Source of the DNA: Hyaloscypha bicolor E
Lineage: Eukaryota; Ascomycota; Leotiomycetes; Helotiales; Hyaloscyphaceae
DNA: 64,000 bases
Assembly: GCF_002865645.1 (NCBI RefSeq)
Contig: NW_020194638.1
Span: 930,001-994,000 of the forward strand
Reading direction: 5' to 3'
In this document: piece after piece, positions 34,966 through 45,343 of the stretch
Numbering within the stretch: position 1 is the stretch's first letter
Layout: each line of letters starts with the position of its first letter
Notes under the pieces: generated by a model
Seen by the model: only the letters and a program-made list of their open reading frames with translations
Databases searched by the model: none
Told to the model about the DNA's origin: nothing
Translations under genes and position numbers: made by a program

Positions 34966-37900
34966 GTTGTCAGCGGTTATAATCCTGGTCTCAAACGGTA
35001 CGGATCCACGTGTGCTACTTCTTTCGTAGTGACGATTTTTTCTTCTTAAACCCGAAGGGAAGATGTTCACGCCAGCCTATAAAAGGAGGAACTTCTAGTC
35101 AAGTCAGCTTCAATTCGAAGTTGCTTTGCATGAGAAATACCTCTGGTCCTCAAGCTCTGTGCTCCAGGGGGTATTTCGGCTGTAGATCCATCACTTTCGT
35201 CATCATCGCCGCCGTGTGTTCTCGTTTCCTTAAAGTTGTCCCGGGGTCGCTTCCACAGTTTTGAAAAGCCACCCGGGTTGGACGTATACCTCCGTGGTTG
35301 GGGCTGCTTTCGTTGCAATATGTATCTCGGAGTAAAGCGGCAGCATCTGACATGGCTCTGGCTGCTAAGGAGTTCATCAGAGTTTCGAGGAAATCTAAGT
35401 TTGTCCGAACGCAGAGGCCATTTTATTTGTCCTGAACTTCCATGGAGGCAAATCGGGGGGGGGTTCAATTTCGCGGGGTCGTACTTTGCATCCGCAATTT
35501 GGGCACCACGCTGCAGCATGCTGCTTAAAATAAGAGCCCATCTCCGGTAGTGTTCAGCCATGTTAAGACTACAGCGCCCTCTGTCCAACAGGCCTTGAGA
35601 GAGGTATGCCTACTGACAACTTTGTTCGGATCCTCACCATGCCGGGGAAGGAGTTCGACCAATGGGCGGAAATACTGATTGCTCGTGGACGAGGAAAATT
35701 TTCAGGAAAATCACCCGACAAGTCAAGGGCGTACATTAATATCGTGCCTCCTGGACGGACCCGAGGTATCCGATATGTCGAAAGATACTGCTCAACAAAA
35801 GAGCAAAGACCAAGCCGTATCGCAATACACAAAATGCCAACCTACCAGTCCTCGGATTGTGAATGCCAATCCAGATTCCGGAAAGGAGATTCTGGAAGCA
35901 TTGAAGTATGTAGAAGCCAGTGGCGTCCGACTTCGTGGAACTCTCACAACAGAGCCAAAACACGCGCGGCTTTGAAGGAGAGAAGTATGATCTAAATAAA
36001 TAAGTAATTTTACTTTATTAGAGTTTTATTTATAAAAGCTTTAAAGTTTAAGTACTCAGTTCTTAATTTTTAATATAAGGTATTATTTATTACTTAAACC
36101 ACATCTTTTAAATTAAAATCTAGTATTCGGTACCTTTTATTTACTTACTTAACATAAGCACAAAATTCATATCCGCTGATAATGTTGTGTGGGTAGACTC
36201 AAGGCAAACGCAATTGACCGCATAATTCTGGCGGTGGTTGTGGCTGTACAGTAGCTCAAGGGTCAGCGTCTGTCAAGAGGGATATTGGGAACATTTCTGG
36301 TCAACCAGAACAATTAAACCTCGCACATGTTCGCCGACCTAAACAAAACCAACGAAAGAAAAGATCCACACAGAGTATCCAAACTCTGTCTTGGGAAACG
36401 CTTCGCTTAAAATTCCATGGTCATGTGAAACAGTTCAAAAGTTGACGGTATTTACCAAAATATAAATAGTTCTAACAAGTCCGAATTGATTCCAATTTTT
36501 GCCTGATTGGGGTTGGGGTTCTTTAAATTTAAAATGTGGCCGTGGTGTGGAACTTTTCAATTGTCTTTGCATGTGTACCCAGAGAGCTGCATGTGAGATG
36601 GGATCGTAGGTTAATACTTCCCAAACGCCGCTTTGCAAAAACATAACACAACTACAAAGTTGATTGAGAAGACATCACTGAGTAAGATGAAATGTATTAG
36701 TGCTTATTTCAGTTATAAACCTTTTGAAAGTTATCTTGACATTGAACTCATACTCTCTTCCTTCTTTCCTCAATTGAAATATTCTGTTGCTCTTCAGAGT
36801 TCGTACATGAGCTCCATTTAGCCCTCTTTTCATGCAATTTCGCAAACTTTCCGAGCATCTGGTCAATAGACACTACAACTTCTTCTCATCTGACATCACT
36901 TCATGACCAAGCTCCCAAATTTACATTGCTTCTAAAATATCTTGACGGTGTACGTACCATTATCCTCGCAATTGTATCGGCATGCTTGTGTAGTTTGATA
37001 ATTCGTCTATACTTATCAAATAAAGAGTGTAGTGTAGGATGGAGCTCGGAAGTCGAGAGCAGTGAGGTGAGAGTGAGAATTGTGCCTGAAGCTGCATAAC
37101 AACCTTGACTAACATCACTTAGCCACATTGTTATGGAGGTGACTCAATCCCTGATTACAATGATTTTGTCGATGCTTCGCCCTCCATAGGAAAGTGGGAG
37201 ACGTAAGAATCGAAGATGGGCTGACACTCATTGAGGGCTTGGAACTTAGGAGTTACAATAACTTCCACTAGCAATCAGCCCCGCTCCGCATCCAGACCGA
37301 TCGACGGAAAACGACCCAAGATTCTCGTCCCCATGACATCACAAGCTCAGGGGAGCTCGGTGAATCAATACAGTTGATACCGCGCCGTTTCCAGCGCTTT
37401 TTTCTTCCCCTTTTAGCTAACACTCTGCTTTCTAAAAGCGGTCTCGGTCGTCTCCTATTCGAGACCTGCGAGATTGCTCCTCTTAGCTCTCTCTCGTAAG
37501 TTATTAAAGTTAATCAACGAACGACGCCGGCGAGATGCTACTCGGCTCGTGGCATTGTTCGTGTAAAGCACGATGCAGTACTAGGTCTAGTTTCAGGAGC
37601 GGTTGTCCGAGTAAGACTAAGCTTATATCCACCTGACACGATGGATGTCCAGGGGAAATTTGAGAATTCCCCGCAAATCGAGCTTGCCAAGGCTGAGAGA
37701 TCCAGTCGTTGGGCCTTCAGGAGGGACTCTAAGCCTCTTTTGTGGGGGATCGACGGCTAGCGACCGCCATTCAAGCCCCTTTTCGGCAAGCGTCGTCGGG
37801 CTCGCACCAACACGATCAACTTCATTTCCTTTAGCTTGCGCCGTTGGCAAGTAGAAATGGAAGCCCCGGAGTAGCGGGCAAACACCGCTAAGCGTTCCTA

Positions 37901-38089
37901 CTCCGTATTCTCCTGAGATGCAATCAAAGGCAGGTATAAGACGCTGTCTCAGCTTCCATCTACTGTCTCCTCAAGCACCACTTCACCACACTCGTTTTTG
38001 TATCTCTGATACATTTCCACTCTTTGAAAAAGATCAAATTATTTCCTTTCTAAACCTCAATCTTCAAGATCAACCTCCCGCCTCTCAAA
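34966..38089. other. Long gene-poor stretch with an AT-rich island
   Basis: About 3.1 kb without a gene that I can support. 36000-36165 is an A+T-rich island with no ORF. The frame at 35775-35975 (plus; contains GKEILEALKYVEASGVRLRG) runs into this island and could be a truncated gene. A minus frame 35067-35588 starts at TTG. A 75-codon minus frame at 36901-37128 begins with ATG but matches nothing I know. The last 200 bases lead into the GPI-protein gene. Confidence 0.35.
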
Positions 38090-38893
38090 ATGAAGGCCTC
38101 GGTCCTTTCTCTCCTCGGTGTCGCTGCCGCAGTCATTGCTGGCGCATATGGGGAGGATAAACCATCAACCACCTCAACCGTGTACACCACCTCTGTCTAC
38201 ACCATCACTGAATGCCCATCTACAGTGACCGACTGCCCAGAGAAGGGCTCCGTTACCACGGACATCGTCTCTTTGTACACCACTGTCTGCCCCGTCACCG
38301 AGACCGAGACCCCAACCAACAAGACGAAGATTCCTCCTCCGACTTCAACTGAGGTTCCATGGACCACTTCAACCATCTATACTACCACTGAGTACACCGT
38401 TACCGCCTGCCCACCAACTGTCACCAATTGCCCTATCGGCAGCAAGACAACCGAGACTCTCACCACCACGACGTACTGCCCAGTGACCAACTCGTATCCC
38501 GAGCCTCCTCCCAGCAAGCCCACCGGCCCAGCCAACCACCCCTCGCCACCATCTCCCCATTCGCCTCTGTCTCCTCCATCTAAGCCTTCTGGCCCAGTCG
38601 TTCCTCCTCTAGTTCTCACCACCGTCTATGTCTCGACTTGCGTCCCAACCGTTATCACCTCCATCTACACTGTCACTACAACCCCAGTTCCCTCTCCACC
38701 CGGAGGAAGCGGTTACCCAGGCTGCCCTGGTGGAACCGCCTGCCCTCCCAAGCCCTACAGCACTAGCACGCCAACCAGTGGCTACCACCCTGTATCGCCA
38801 AACAACAGCACCGTTCCCTTCACTGGTACTGCTGGCGCTAACAAAGTCGGTGGTCTCTTGATGGCTGTTGGATTTGTAGCAGCTCTCTTGTAG
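38090..38893 (+). CDS. GPI-anchored Ser/Thr/Pro-rich cell-wall protein
   Basis: One exon of 267 residues with ATG in good context (aaaATGaag). The signal peptide MKASVLSLLGVAAAVIAGAYG is followed by two related modules (TSTVYTTSVYTITECPSTVT and TSTIYTTTEYTVTACPPTVT, each ending in CP), a Pro/Ser-rich spacer (about residues 145-180), a third shorter copy (TTVYVSTCVPTVITSIYTVT), and a C-terminal hydrophobic tail (VGGLLMAVGFVAALL) after small residues fit for a GPI omega site. The module resembles fungal clock- or mating-controlled wall glycoproteins. The product is expected to be heavily O-mannosylated and bound to membrane or wall, with a structural rather than enzymatic role. Flanking sequence is pyrimidine-rich, as in strongly expressed fungal genes. 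Confidence 0.85.
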   Translation: MKASVLSLLGVAAAVIAGAYGEDKPSTTSTVYTTSVYTITECPSTVTDCPEKGSVTTDIVSLYTTVCPVTETETPTNKTKIPPPTSTEVPWTTSTIYTTTEYTVTACPPTVTNCPIGSKTTETLTTTTYCPVTNSYPEPPPSKPTGPANHPSPPSPHSPLSPPSKPSGPVVPPLVLTTVYVSTCVPTVITSIYTVTTTPVPSPPGGSGYPGCPGGTACPPKPYSTSTPTSGYHPVSPNNSTVPFTGTAGANKVGGLLMAVGFVAALL

Positions 38894-39591
38894 ACAGCTA
38901 CAATTGAAGATATCTGATGGGAGGAGCTTACTTGGGGTTCAAAAGGGGTTAGGGTTGGGGAATGGAAAAACGGGTTGGGGAATAATGTCATGTACTACGT
39001 ACTATGTACGCACTTCTACTTCTGACGCGACCATGAGGATTGGATCATGTCGACACTTTTAACACACGGGAATAAATGTAATGATACTTCACCCTCTTTT
39101 CACATGACTTCAGTGATTGTCTCAACACCCATATATCTGCTGCCTACGAGATTCCCGCCATTTGAAATAAAACATTCCGCTCATCTTCACTCTCCGCGAC
39201 TTCGCAGCAGCCGATTACCCCTTTCCTCAACGCCCGGCAACCCGCATCATTCCCCACCAAACATAGCAACAAAACGTGACCCGAACGAAATAAGCTACGT
39301 TTCATTAAAGTATGACAGAGAACAAGCGCATGCTTTGGTTTGCATGACTCGGAAGGAATATCACCGTGGGCGTTCAGCCCGTGTGACGGTGCTCGTATTC
39401 TATTTAGCCAAAGCGCCCAACAACCAGCCAGATTAGCAATGAATATCTTAATCGAACGTCGCGAATTTGAAATTCTTGGTATATGAAGAGAAGACGTTTC
39501 GTCGAAAAGTTGAAGCTTTTCTTGACGGAGAAACGAGATCAGAGATTCTCGATTAAGATTCAAAAACTTCGTTTGCAGCACAAAATACACA
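38894..39591. other. Intergenic, no supported gene
   Basis: Region between the wall protein and the first hydrophobin-like gene. Frames at 39047-39436 (plus) and 39144-39620 (minus) overlap and show no domain or signal peptide. Confidence 0.35.
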
Positions 39592-40030
39592 ATGCAGCTC
39601 TCACAACTCTTCACCCTCACCTTGATCTCTATAGTAGTAGCACTCGATGCTTACTTCCTCTGCCCTTACAAAACATCGGGGAAATGCTGCGTGCGCTTCA
39701 ACCCCGATATGGGAACCGGAAACCTCTGTAATCCACCCTTCTTCTTTCTCTCCCAATTACTTGCCCTAACACAAACTAGGCGGTCCAGCAACCCAAGAAC
39801 GCATTTCCATCGATCCTGGCTCGCCTTCAGAATGGGTATGTCTGAATAACGTAGATCGCATGCCGGTTTGTTGCTATTCGCCTGTGAGTTCCGCTTACTC
39901 CGTCCTGAGTCGGTCCTTTTCTTTCGATCAGAGGGAGCTGATTTGTGAACAGCAGAGGACCACAGAAGCTGTTGGTACACAGACGAAGTGCGTTGCGGGG
40001 ACGAGTGTTGCTGCTCCTGGTGCTGCTTAG
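39592..40030 (+). CDS. Small secreted protein with hydrophobin-like eight-Cys pattern
   Basis: Three exons, 39592-39727, 39780-39883 and 39953-40030, encode 105 residues. MQLSQLFTLTLISIVVALDA is a signal peptide. The mature part has exactly eight cysteines in the order C-CC-C-C-CC-C, the hydrophobin arrangement, with spacings of about 7, 12, 19, 9 and 15 residues. Class II hydrophobins usually show about 9-10, 11, 16, 8-9 and 10, so the fit is of pattern and not of exact spacing, and the tail after the last Cys is 10 residues. Intron 1 splits the fourth Cys codon (T|GC). It is probably a surface-active or effector-like extracellular protein. A related gene follows at about 40.3 kb on the same strand. 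Confidence 0.7.
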
Positions 40031-40304
40031 TAAATCTCAGATGCTATGGGATGAAGAAAAGGGAAGCCAAAAAGTTCAAAAATTGAAGCGCGAGAAAGGG
40101 CAATGGGCATGATAGTGTTTGTACGACCGTGAAATAAGCCTCAATCTATTTCCCGTACCTTGGTGATGCACCTGTCGTGTAAATTTACCCGGCATTTCGG
40201 GTATCTGTTTAGCTCCACAAGCAGACTTTGAAATATATGCAAGCTTTGGAAGCTGAAATAAGTGTTTGAGAAATATTTCCCTTGTTTAAGGTCCCTGAAA
40301 ATAG

Positions 40305-40836
40305 ATTCAAAGGAGGGAAAGCGGAGATCTCGTTGCAAGGATTTTCGGAACCCTCCTCCCCATCGCTCTCCTCGCAGCCACAGCACTCGCAACACCCGTC
40401 ATCCCAGTCAAGGCCTTCTACTGCCCCATCGGCCCCATCGGCGCCTGCTGTCAACAATGCAGAATCCATACTGATGAAGGAAAATCATACACATCTCCTT
40501 TCCTTCATTTCGCCACCCTTTCTGGCGAAAACCAGGCGCAAACGCAATGCAACTACATAGTCTCGAGACCCCAGAGACCACGCAATGGGTCTGTCAAAGC
40601 GACAACGTAGACGATGTTTTTGTGCAACTTTGTTGTGATGAGGTTGTAAGTCTCCTGTTCCTTTATGTCTTGGGACACCAGGAACTGATGTTGAAGCTCA
40701 GAACGAGAAGCGCGATAATTGTTCGTTTGGAAGGGAGCGACCGGTTACTTCGTCCGACTCCGTTGAGCGTATCGAATGGGAATGTGGGTACACGAAAAGG
40801 AAGCATTGTGTACATGGCTACACTGCATGTCGATAA
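40305..40836 (+). CDS. Second Cys-patterned secreted protein, start unresolved
   Basis: Coding text runs from a hydrophobic leader (GTLLPIALLAATALATPVIP, about 40345-40404) through FYCPIGPIGACC, then an intron at 40450-40535, LETPETTQWVCQ and VDDVFVQLCCDEV, a second intron at 40646-40701, and a Cys-rich end (NEKRDNCSFG ... KHCVHGYTACR) with TAA at 40834-40836. Intron 1 divides a Cys codon as T|GC, as in the neighbour at 39.6 kb, and intron 2 follows the second CC pair in both genes, which supports common descent. No ATG exists in the leader frame (open only from 40305), so either a short upstream exon is missing from my model or the start has been lost. Intron 1 has a poor GTCAAC donor. Confidence 0.5.
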
Positions 40837-41355
40837 AAGGAGAAAGCAGTTCACTTGACGTGTACGGGCAGAAAAAGCGGGGAGCTGAAAGCAATAAAAT
40901 CCCCCCGCAAGCCACAACGCGACAAAACACCTTTATGAACTTGAAGCATAAATACCCCCTGTCTTGTATCGTGAAACTGATCTCTATTCAATCCATCTGT
41001 TATATACTTCGGCGTTCAAGCTTGGAGAAGAAAAGCTTCATCAATCGTGGGATCAAGTGAAATTTAAAGTACAGCGGGACCCCGAGTTGGGGATGAGCTC
41101 CCAAGAGCTTTCGAGGGGAAGGGAGTAGCGAACTAAGCCCAATTGGGAAGCAAAAGACCGCCATTCCCAGCCCTCGGTGTGGCTTGAGAACGTCTTGAAG
41201 CTCAGCCTCAGCTAAGCGCTCTTGAAAGTACCAGGTCTCAATGTCCCAGCAATATCTTCTCGCGTTTTTCACTCCATTTTGCACGTTCCTGCTCCCTCGC
41301 CTGGTTATGCTCGTTTTTTCATTTCTTTCCCCAGCTGCTCAGGTGGTATCATGAG
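40837..41355. other. Intergenic, HET gene promoter
   Basis: No gene seen. Contains the upstream region of the HET-domain gene. Confidence 0.35.
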
Positions 41356-43315
41356 ATGGAGTATCTCCCTCTTGACAAGTCTATCAATGAAGTTAGGTTA
41401 CTTACACTTGAATCGAAAGACAAGGCTTCGGGATCGATTGGATCTGAATCTATTTTCAGTTGCAAATTGGAACATTTCTGCTTAGGTGAAGGACGTTTGG
41501 ACCCAGGTTGGCTCTTCCTTTCCTCTCAATCCTGAAATGCATCCTCTGCCAGGCTAATACAGATAGAAAAACAAACCACCTCTTACACCTTTCCTGGCGG
41601 GGAGCAGCGCGCCTCTCCCGTACCGTTATTATTGGGGAGATTATATTGCCTTATCCTATTGTTGGGGATCGGAGGAGAACTACCGCAACATTTATGTCAA
41701 CGGTAAACTAAAGAGAGTGACGAAAAACCTGTGGCAAGCCTTGCACTGTCTTCGCAGCGCCTTCTACGACCACCATGGGACGACACACTTGAAGATCTGG
41801 GCTAATGCTTTGTGCATCAACCAAGCTGATAACGAGGAGCGAAACCATCAAGTCCGGCTGATGCGTTCGATCTATGCAAACTCACGACTTGTGATCGCTT
41901 GGCTAGGCCCAGAGGCTGGTGGAAGTGGATACGCGTTCGATTGCATGCGTGCTTTATCTAAACAATATTCTACCACTCGATCATTGGTAGAGTCTTCTGA
42001 CACAGCATTTACCAACGAGTTCGTCAAAGCCATGTTTCGTCTCGCAGCAAGAGAATATTGGCGAAGACTGTGGATCATTCAGGAGGTAGCGCTGGGCGAT
42101 CTTGTGCTTCTGTGTGGATCCTATTATTGTTCCTGGGAAACGCTTGCCTTGGTGGAGCGAGCAATCGGCAGAGCCTGTCAGACGTCGGAGGTATTTTCAT
42201 CTCGTCTGAAAACGCAGCTCAAAGCGACCAAAAGCAGCATCTCCGATCTAAATGTGATCATGAGACTGGAACGATGCCGAGAGGCTATGAGAGAACGAGG
42301 AGAGATGGACATAGTATGGTTGATGAGGATGGGCCAAGTTGCGAAAGTGGGTGACGATCGAGACCGAGTTTACGGTTTGCTGGGTCTCATGGGGGAGAAA
42401 ATGAGTCTGAATATTATTCCAGACTACAACCTGAGGGCCAAGGAAACTTACGCAGCATTCACAAAATCCTTCGTCCACACCAAACAAAGCCTTGAGATCC
42501 TGAGGCTGGCTGGCCTAACCGGAAATCCTGCGTCCTGGAACACATGGGTTCCTTCGTTCCATCGACAGGGTTCAACAAACCCGTTTGATCCGCCGAAGAG
42601 TAAGTCTAGTGCGAGCAGAGATATTCCATGCGTGGTAGATCTCAGCAGACTAGATGGGGCACTTGCATGTCGTGGAATATCTTTTGACATTGTGGATGGA
42701 GTCGGCGTAACGCACCGCCGAGAACGGTTAGTCTGGATGTCAACAAGTGCGGGCGATGTTGTTCCTGCACAGCCAAGATCAGATCAAAATGCCTACGCTG
42801 GCACCGAGGGAGCTGCAACTGCCCTCTGGAAGACTTTGACTGCTAATAGAGATGTAAATGGTGAAGCCGCCCCTGGATCATATGCCGAGCTCCTGCGGCC
42901 AATTTCCGAGTCTTCTCACGGCTCCTTGCTCTATATTACTGAGTTTATTTCCAGCAATGCCGAACTCAGGGTCTTCGGTAGACGCCTATGGGATTACTTC
43001 AATTTTGAAGAGGCTACCCCAGATAGCAGACGCCGCTCGTCGTACTGCGATGTTGCAAATCAAGCCAGAAGATGTCTTGAATCGAGGAAACTGATCACAA
43101 CTGCGAATGGACATTTGGCTTTGGCGCCAATTCACACGAAACGAGGGGACGTAATCAGTATTTTATTCGGATGCAGCACGCCGATGGTACTTCGACCGGT
43201 TGGAAGCCATCATCAGTTGATTGGAGAGGCTTACGTTCATGGGATCATGAGTGGTGAAGGTACTGTGGATTACTTGAGGGACAGGCAGAAATCTGAAATG
43301 TTTCGTCTTTGTTAG
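41356..43315 (+). CDS. HET-domain (heterokaryon incompatibility) protein
   Basis: Two exons, 41356-41485 and 41640-43315, give 601 residues. The start reads MEYLPLDKSINEVRLLTLES, the usual lead-in to a HET domain, then CKLEHFCL and, across the intron, DYIALSYCWGSEENYRNIYV. Further HET marks are KIWANALCINQADNEERNHQ (usual text IWVDALCINQ), SIYANSRLVIAWLGP and EYWRRLWIIQEVAL. HET proteins trigger cell death or growth arrest when unlike nuclei or allelic partners meet after hyphal fusion, and many are paralogues of unknown trigger. The intron end is weak (acceptor GGGGAG). A second donor at 41507 would add seven residues (LGEGRLDP) and is equally consistent. The C-terminal 300 residues carry no domain I recognise. 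Confidence 0.85.
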
Positions 43316-43880
43316 GAGGGAGAGAGTGATGGACATCCCAACTGCTGATTCCAGAAGAACAAGCCTTCGCATTCAACAGACCAAAAAATCGTGGAGATAC
43401 ATGAAGAAAAGATTGGCTCAGAGATTCACACATAATTTTCAACACACTCTCATTGTACCAGAGTATTTCGGAACATTGAAGTGATGTGCAACAGAACCTC
43501 AAGTGCTCCATTAAGAGCGAATCTGGTGTGTTAGGGGCTCTGGCGATGAAAAGGGGGAGGTGAAGCGAGCAGGCAGGCAACTTCAAAGTGAAGCTATCCA
43601 TCCCCATGGAACCAGAAGAGCGAGCCAGTAACGACGAGTAAACAAATACAGAACTTTTGCTCCCTCACAATTCACTCACTCGAGGCTTCCCTCACTTTCC
43701 CAGCTAAGTTCACAACTGCGTGTCCTAGAGTGGCCTTCTGCATTTCGACTAGGATAGAGGACGCGATGTCATTCCGCTGGGAGACATCGGGAAGCTTGGA
43801 AAAGCAAGTTATTCATCTCCAGGGTATCTATCAACCTACACCTAACTCCAAATACTATGCCATCCATGAACCACAAAACA
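43316..43880. other. Intergenic between HET and CENP-O genes
   Basis: The two genes are convergent. No gene or repeat is recognised. It is pyrimidine-rich towards 43870. Confidence 0.35.
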
Positions 43881-44833
43881 TCAATAAATCCCCTCCCTCA
43901 GCCTCTCGCCAATCCCCTCCATCGCACCCCTAGCCACCCTCCTCTCAGTCTCGAAATCCCTACCCTCCTCCCCAATAACAACACACTTCCTCACCTCTCC
44001 CCCATCCCCAACGACACACCTCCCAATCCTGCCATCAACCCACTCAATCCGCACTTGCTTCGCCTCCGCATCCGCAGCACTGATATCAGCAATGACCCTC
44101 TCCCTCCCCTTCCCCTTTCTCGACACCTTCTCATCAAGCTTGAACTCCTTCCTCAGACCCTTGATAACCGATACTCGATTATGATACCCTACAATCTCTT
44201 TCCTTAATGCCCTCGCAAAACGGCGCAGATCCTGTTTCTTGGCTCCTGGTTCCTTGCTCCCCATCGCGGCACTACCCTTCCCATTGGGTAAGTATCGGTC
44301 GACTAGTAATGAGAGAGGGATGCATGGTGGTATCGTATGTCGATGGACCCTCAACAGCTCGGAGCCCGCAAAAGGTTTATTGAGCATAACATAATAAGGA
44401 CGCACGAATTTCCCCGTACTCGCGACATCGATGCGTAGTCCGAGGACCTTTCCATCGTCGACGGCGTTGGGGTCAGGGTCTTGTATTCGGAAGGTTGTAA
44501 TGCCGGCGCAGAGGCGGTAGAGATTTTCGCGGGTATGGACGAGCTGTGCTGTGGAGGTGGAGAGGAGGGGTGTAGTGTCTGTTGTTGTGGGTGAGAGCTT
44601 GGATTGTTTTTGAGAGACTCTCAGGCGGTTAAGTGTTGAGCGCGTGGATTGAGAGGAGAGGATAGTTGAGACTTGGATGCTGCGCTGGGCTTTGAGGGCA
44701 GAGACTGAAGTTGTTAGAGAGGTGATGGGAGGGAGGGAGGCTGTTTACTTTGGTCTTGGAGGTCGGAGATCTCGTTGTCTAGTTGAAAGTCGATGGGGTC
44801 TTCGGGGATGGAATCATCAACTGAGGGAATCAT
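43881..44833 (-). CDS. mal2: Inner-kinetochore protein CENP-O (Mal2/Mcm21)
   Basis: Two exons, 44833-44749 and 44704-43881, encode 302 residues. The ATG context is good (accATGatt). Order along the protein: an acidic N-terminus (IPSVDDSIPEDPIDFQLDN), a basic helical region with likely coiled coil (ALKAQRSIQVSTIL to VSQKQSK), then the CENP-O RWD-type core: ENLYRLCAGITTFRI, GKVLGLRIDVASTGKFVRP, YYVMLNKPFAGSELL and RVHRHTIPPCIPLSLLV. These last lines are the best-conserved CENP-O signature. It works in the nucleus within the constitutive centromere network (COMA/Ctf19 complex), with CENP-P and the CENP-Q/U pair, linking centromeric nucleosomes to the kinetochore. It is divergent from the acetyl-CoA transporter gene with about 0.5 kb between the starts. 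Confidence 0.85.
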
Positions 44834-45343
44834 GGTGATAGCTCAACGAATATGATCAATAAACGAGTTGTGAAGAATATCTTCTTGTATTGGAACTGAT
44901 GTAGTCGAAGTCAACATGGCGAGACGCGTCGTGCAGGCTTACCTTATCTCAGCCTCCTGCACGTGTTCGGCGGGGCTGTGAGGCTGTGTCGAAATGGGGC
45001 TGAAGAAGCAATGGACAGATAAGATTATGTTTCAGGCCTCACTCTCACTCCCTTCAATCTTCTCTTCTGGATTCTTCAATGTTTCATTCAGCATCGATGA
45101 TTTTCTCGTCCGTTACTTTCTTCTCTTCTTCTTCTCTTCTTGTCTGTCCTTTCCTGATGGCAAAATAGCGAGTCATCACTCCACTCATTAGTCCTTCGCG
45201 CGTCCCCGAAAAGGACACGTTCGCCCAAGCTGTTCCGGTGCCTGGCGATCCACTATCCTGGGCCCAGCCAAAAAGTTACCCTGCTTCCGCCGTGAACTTT
45301 AGAGGTCAGCGAGTCTCTTAGGCTCAAAGACAACACCACATGG
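44834..45343. promoter_or_regulatory. Shared divergent promoter region
   Basis: A 510-bp gap between two genes transcribed away from each other (CENP-O, acetyl-CoA transporter). It is rich in TCTTC/CTTCT tracts at about 45090-45150. The transporter ATG at 45344 is preceded by an out-of-frame ATG at 45340 that overlaps it by three codon positions and could lower initiation. Confidence 0.45.

Noticed and set aside
35067..35588. 173-codon minus-strand frame
   Set aside because: TTG start, and it includes translation of a C/G homopolymer; no recognisable domain.
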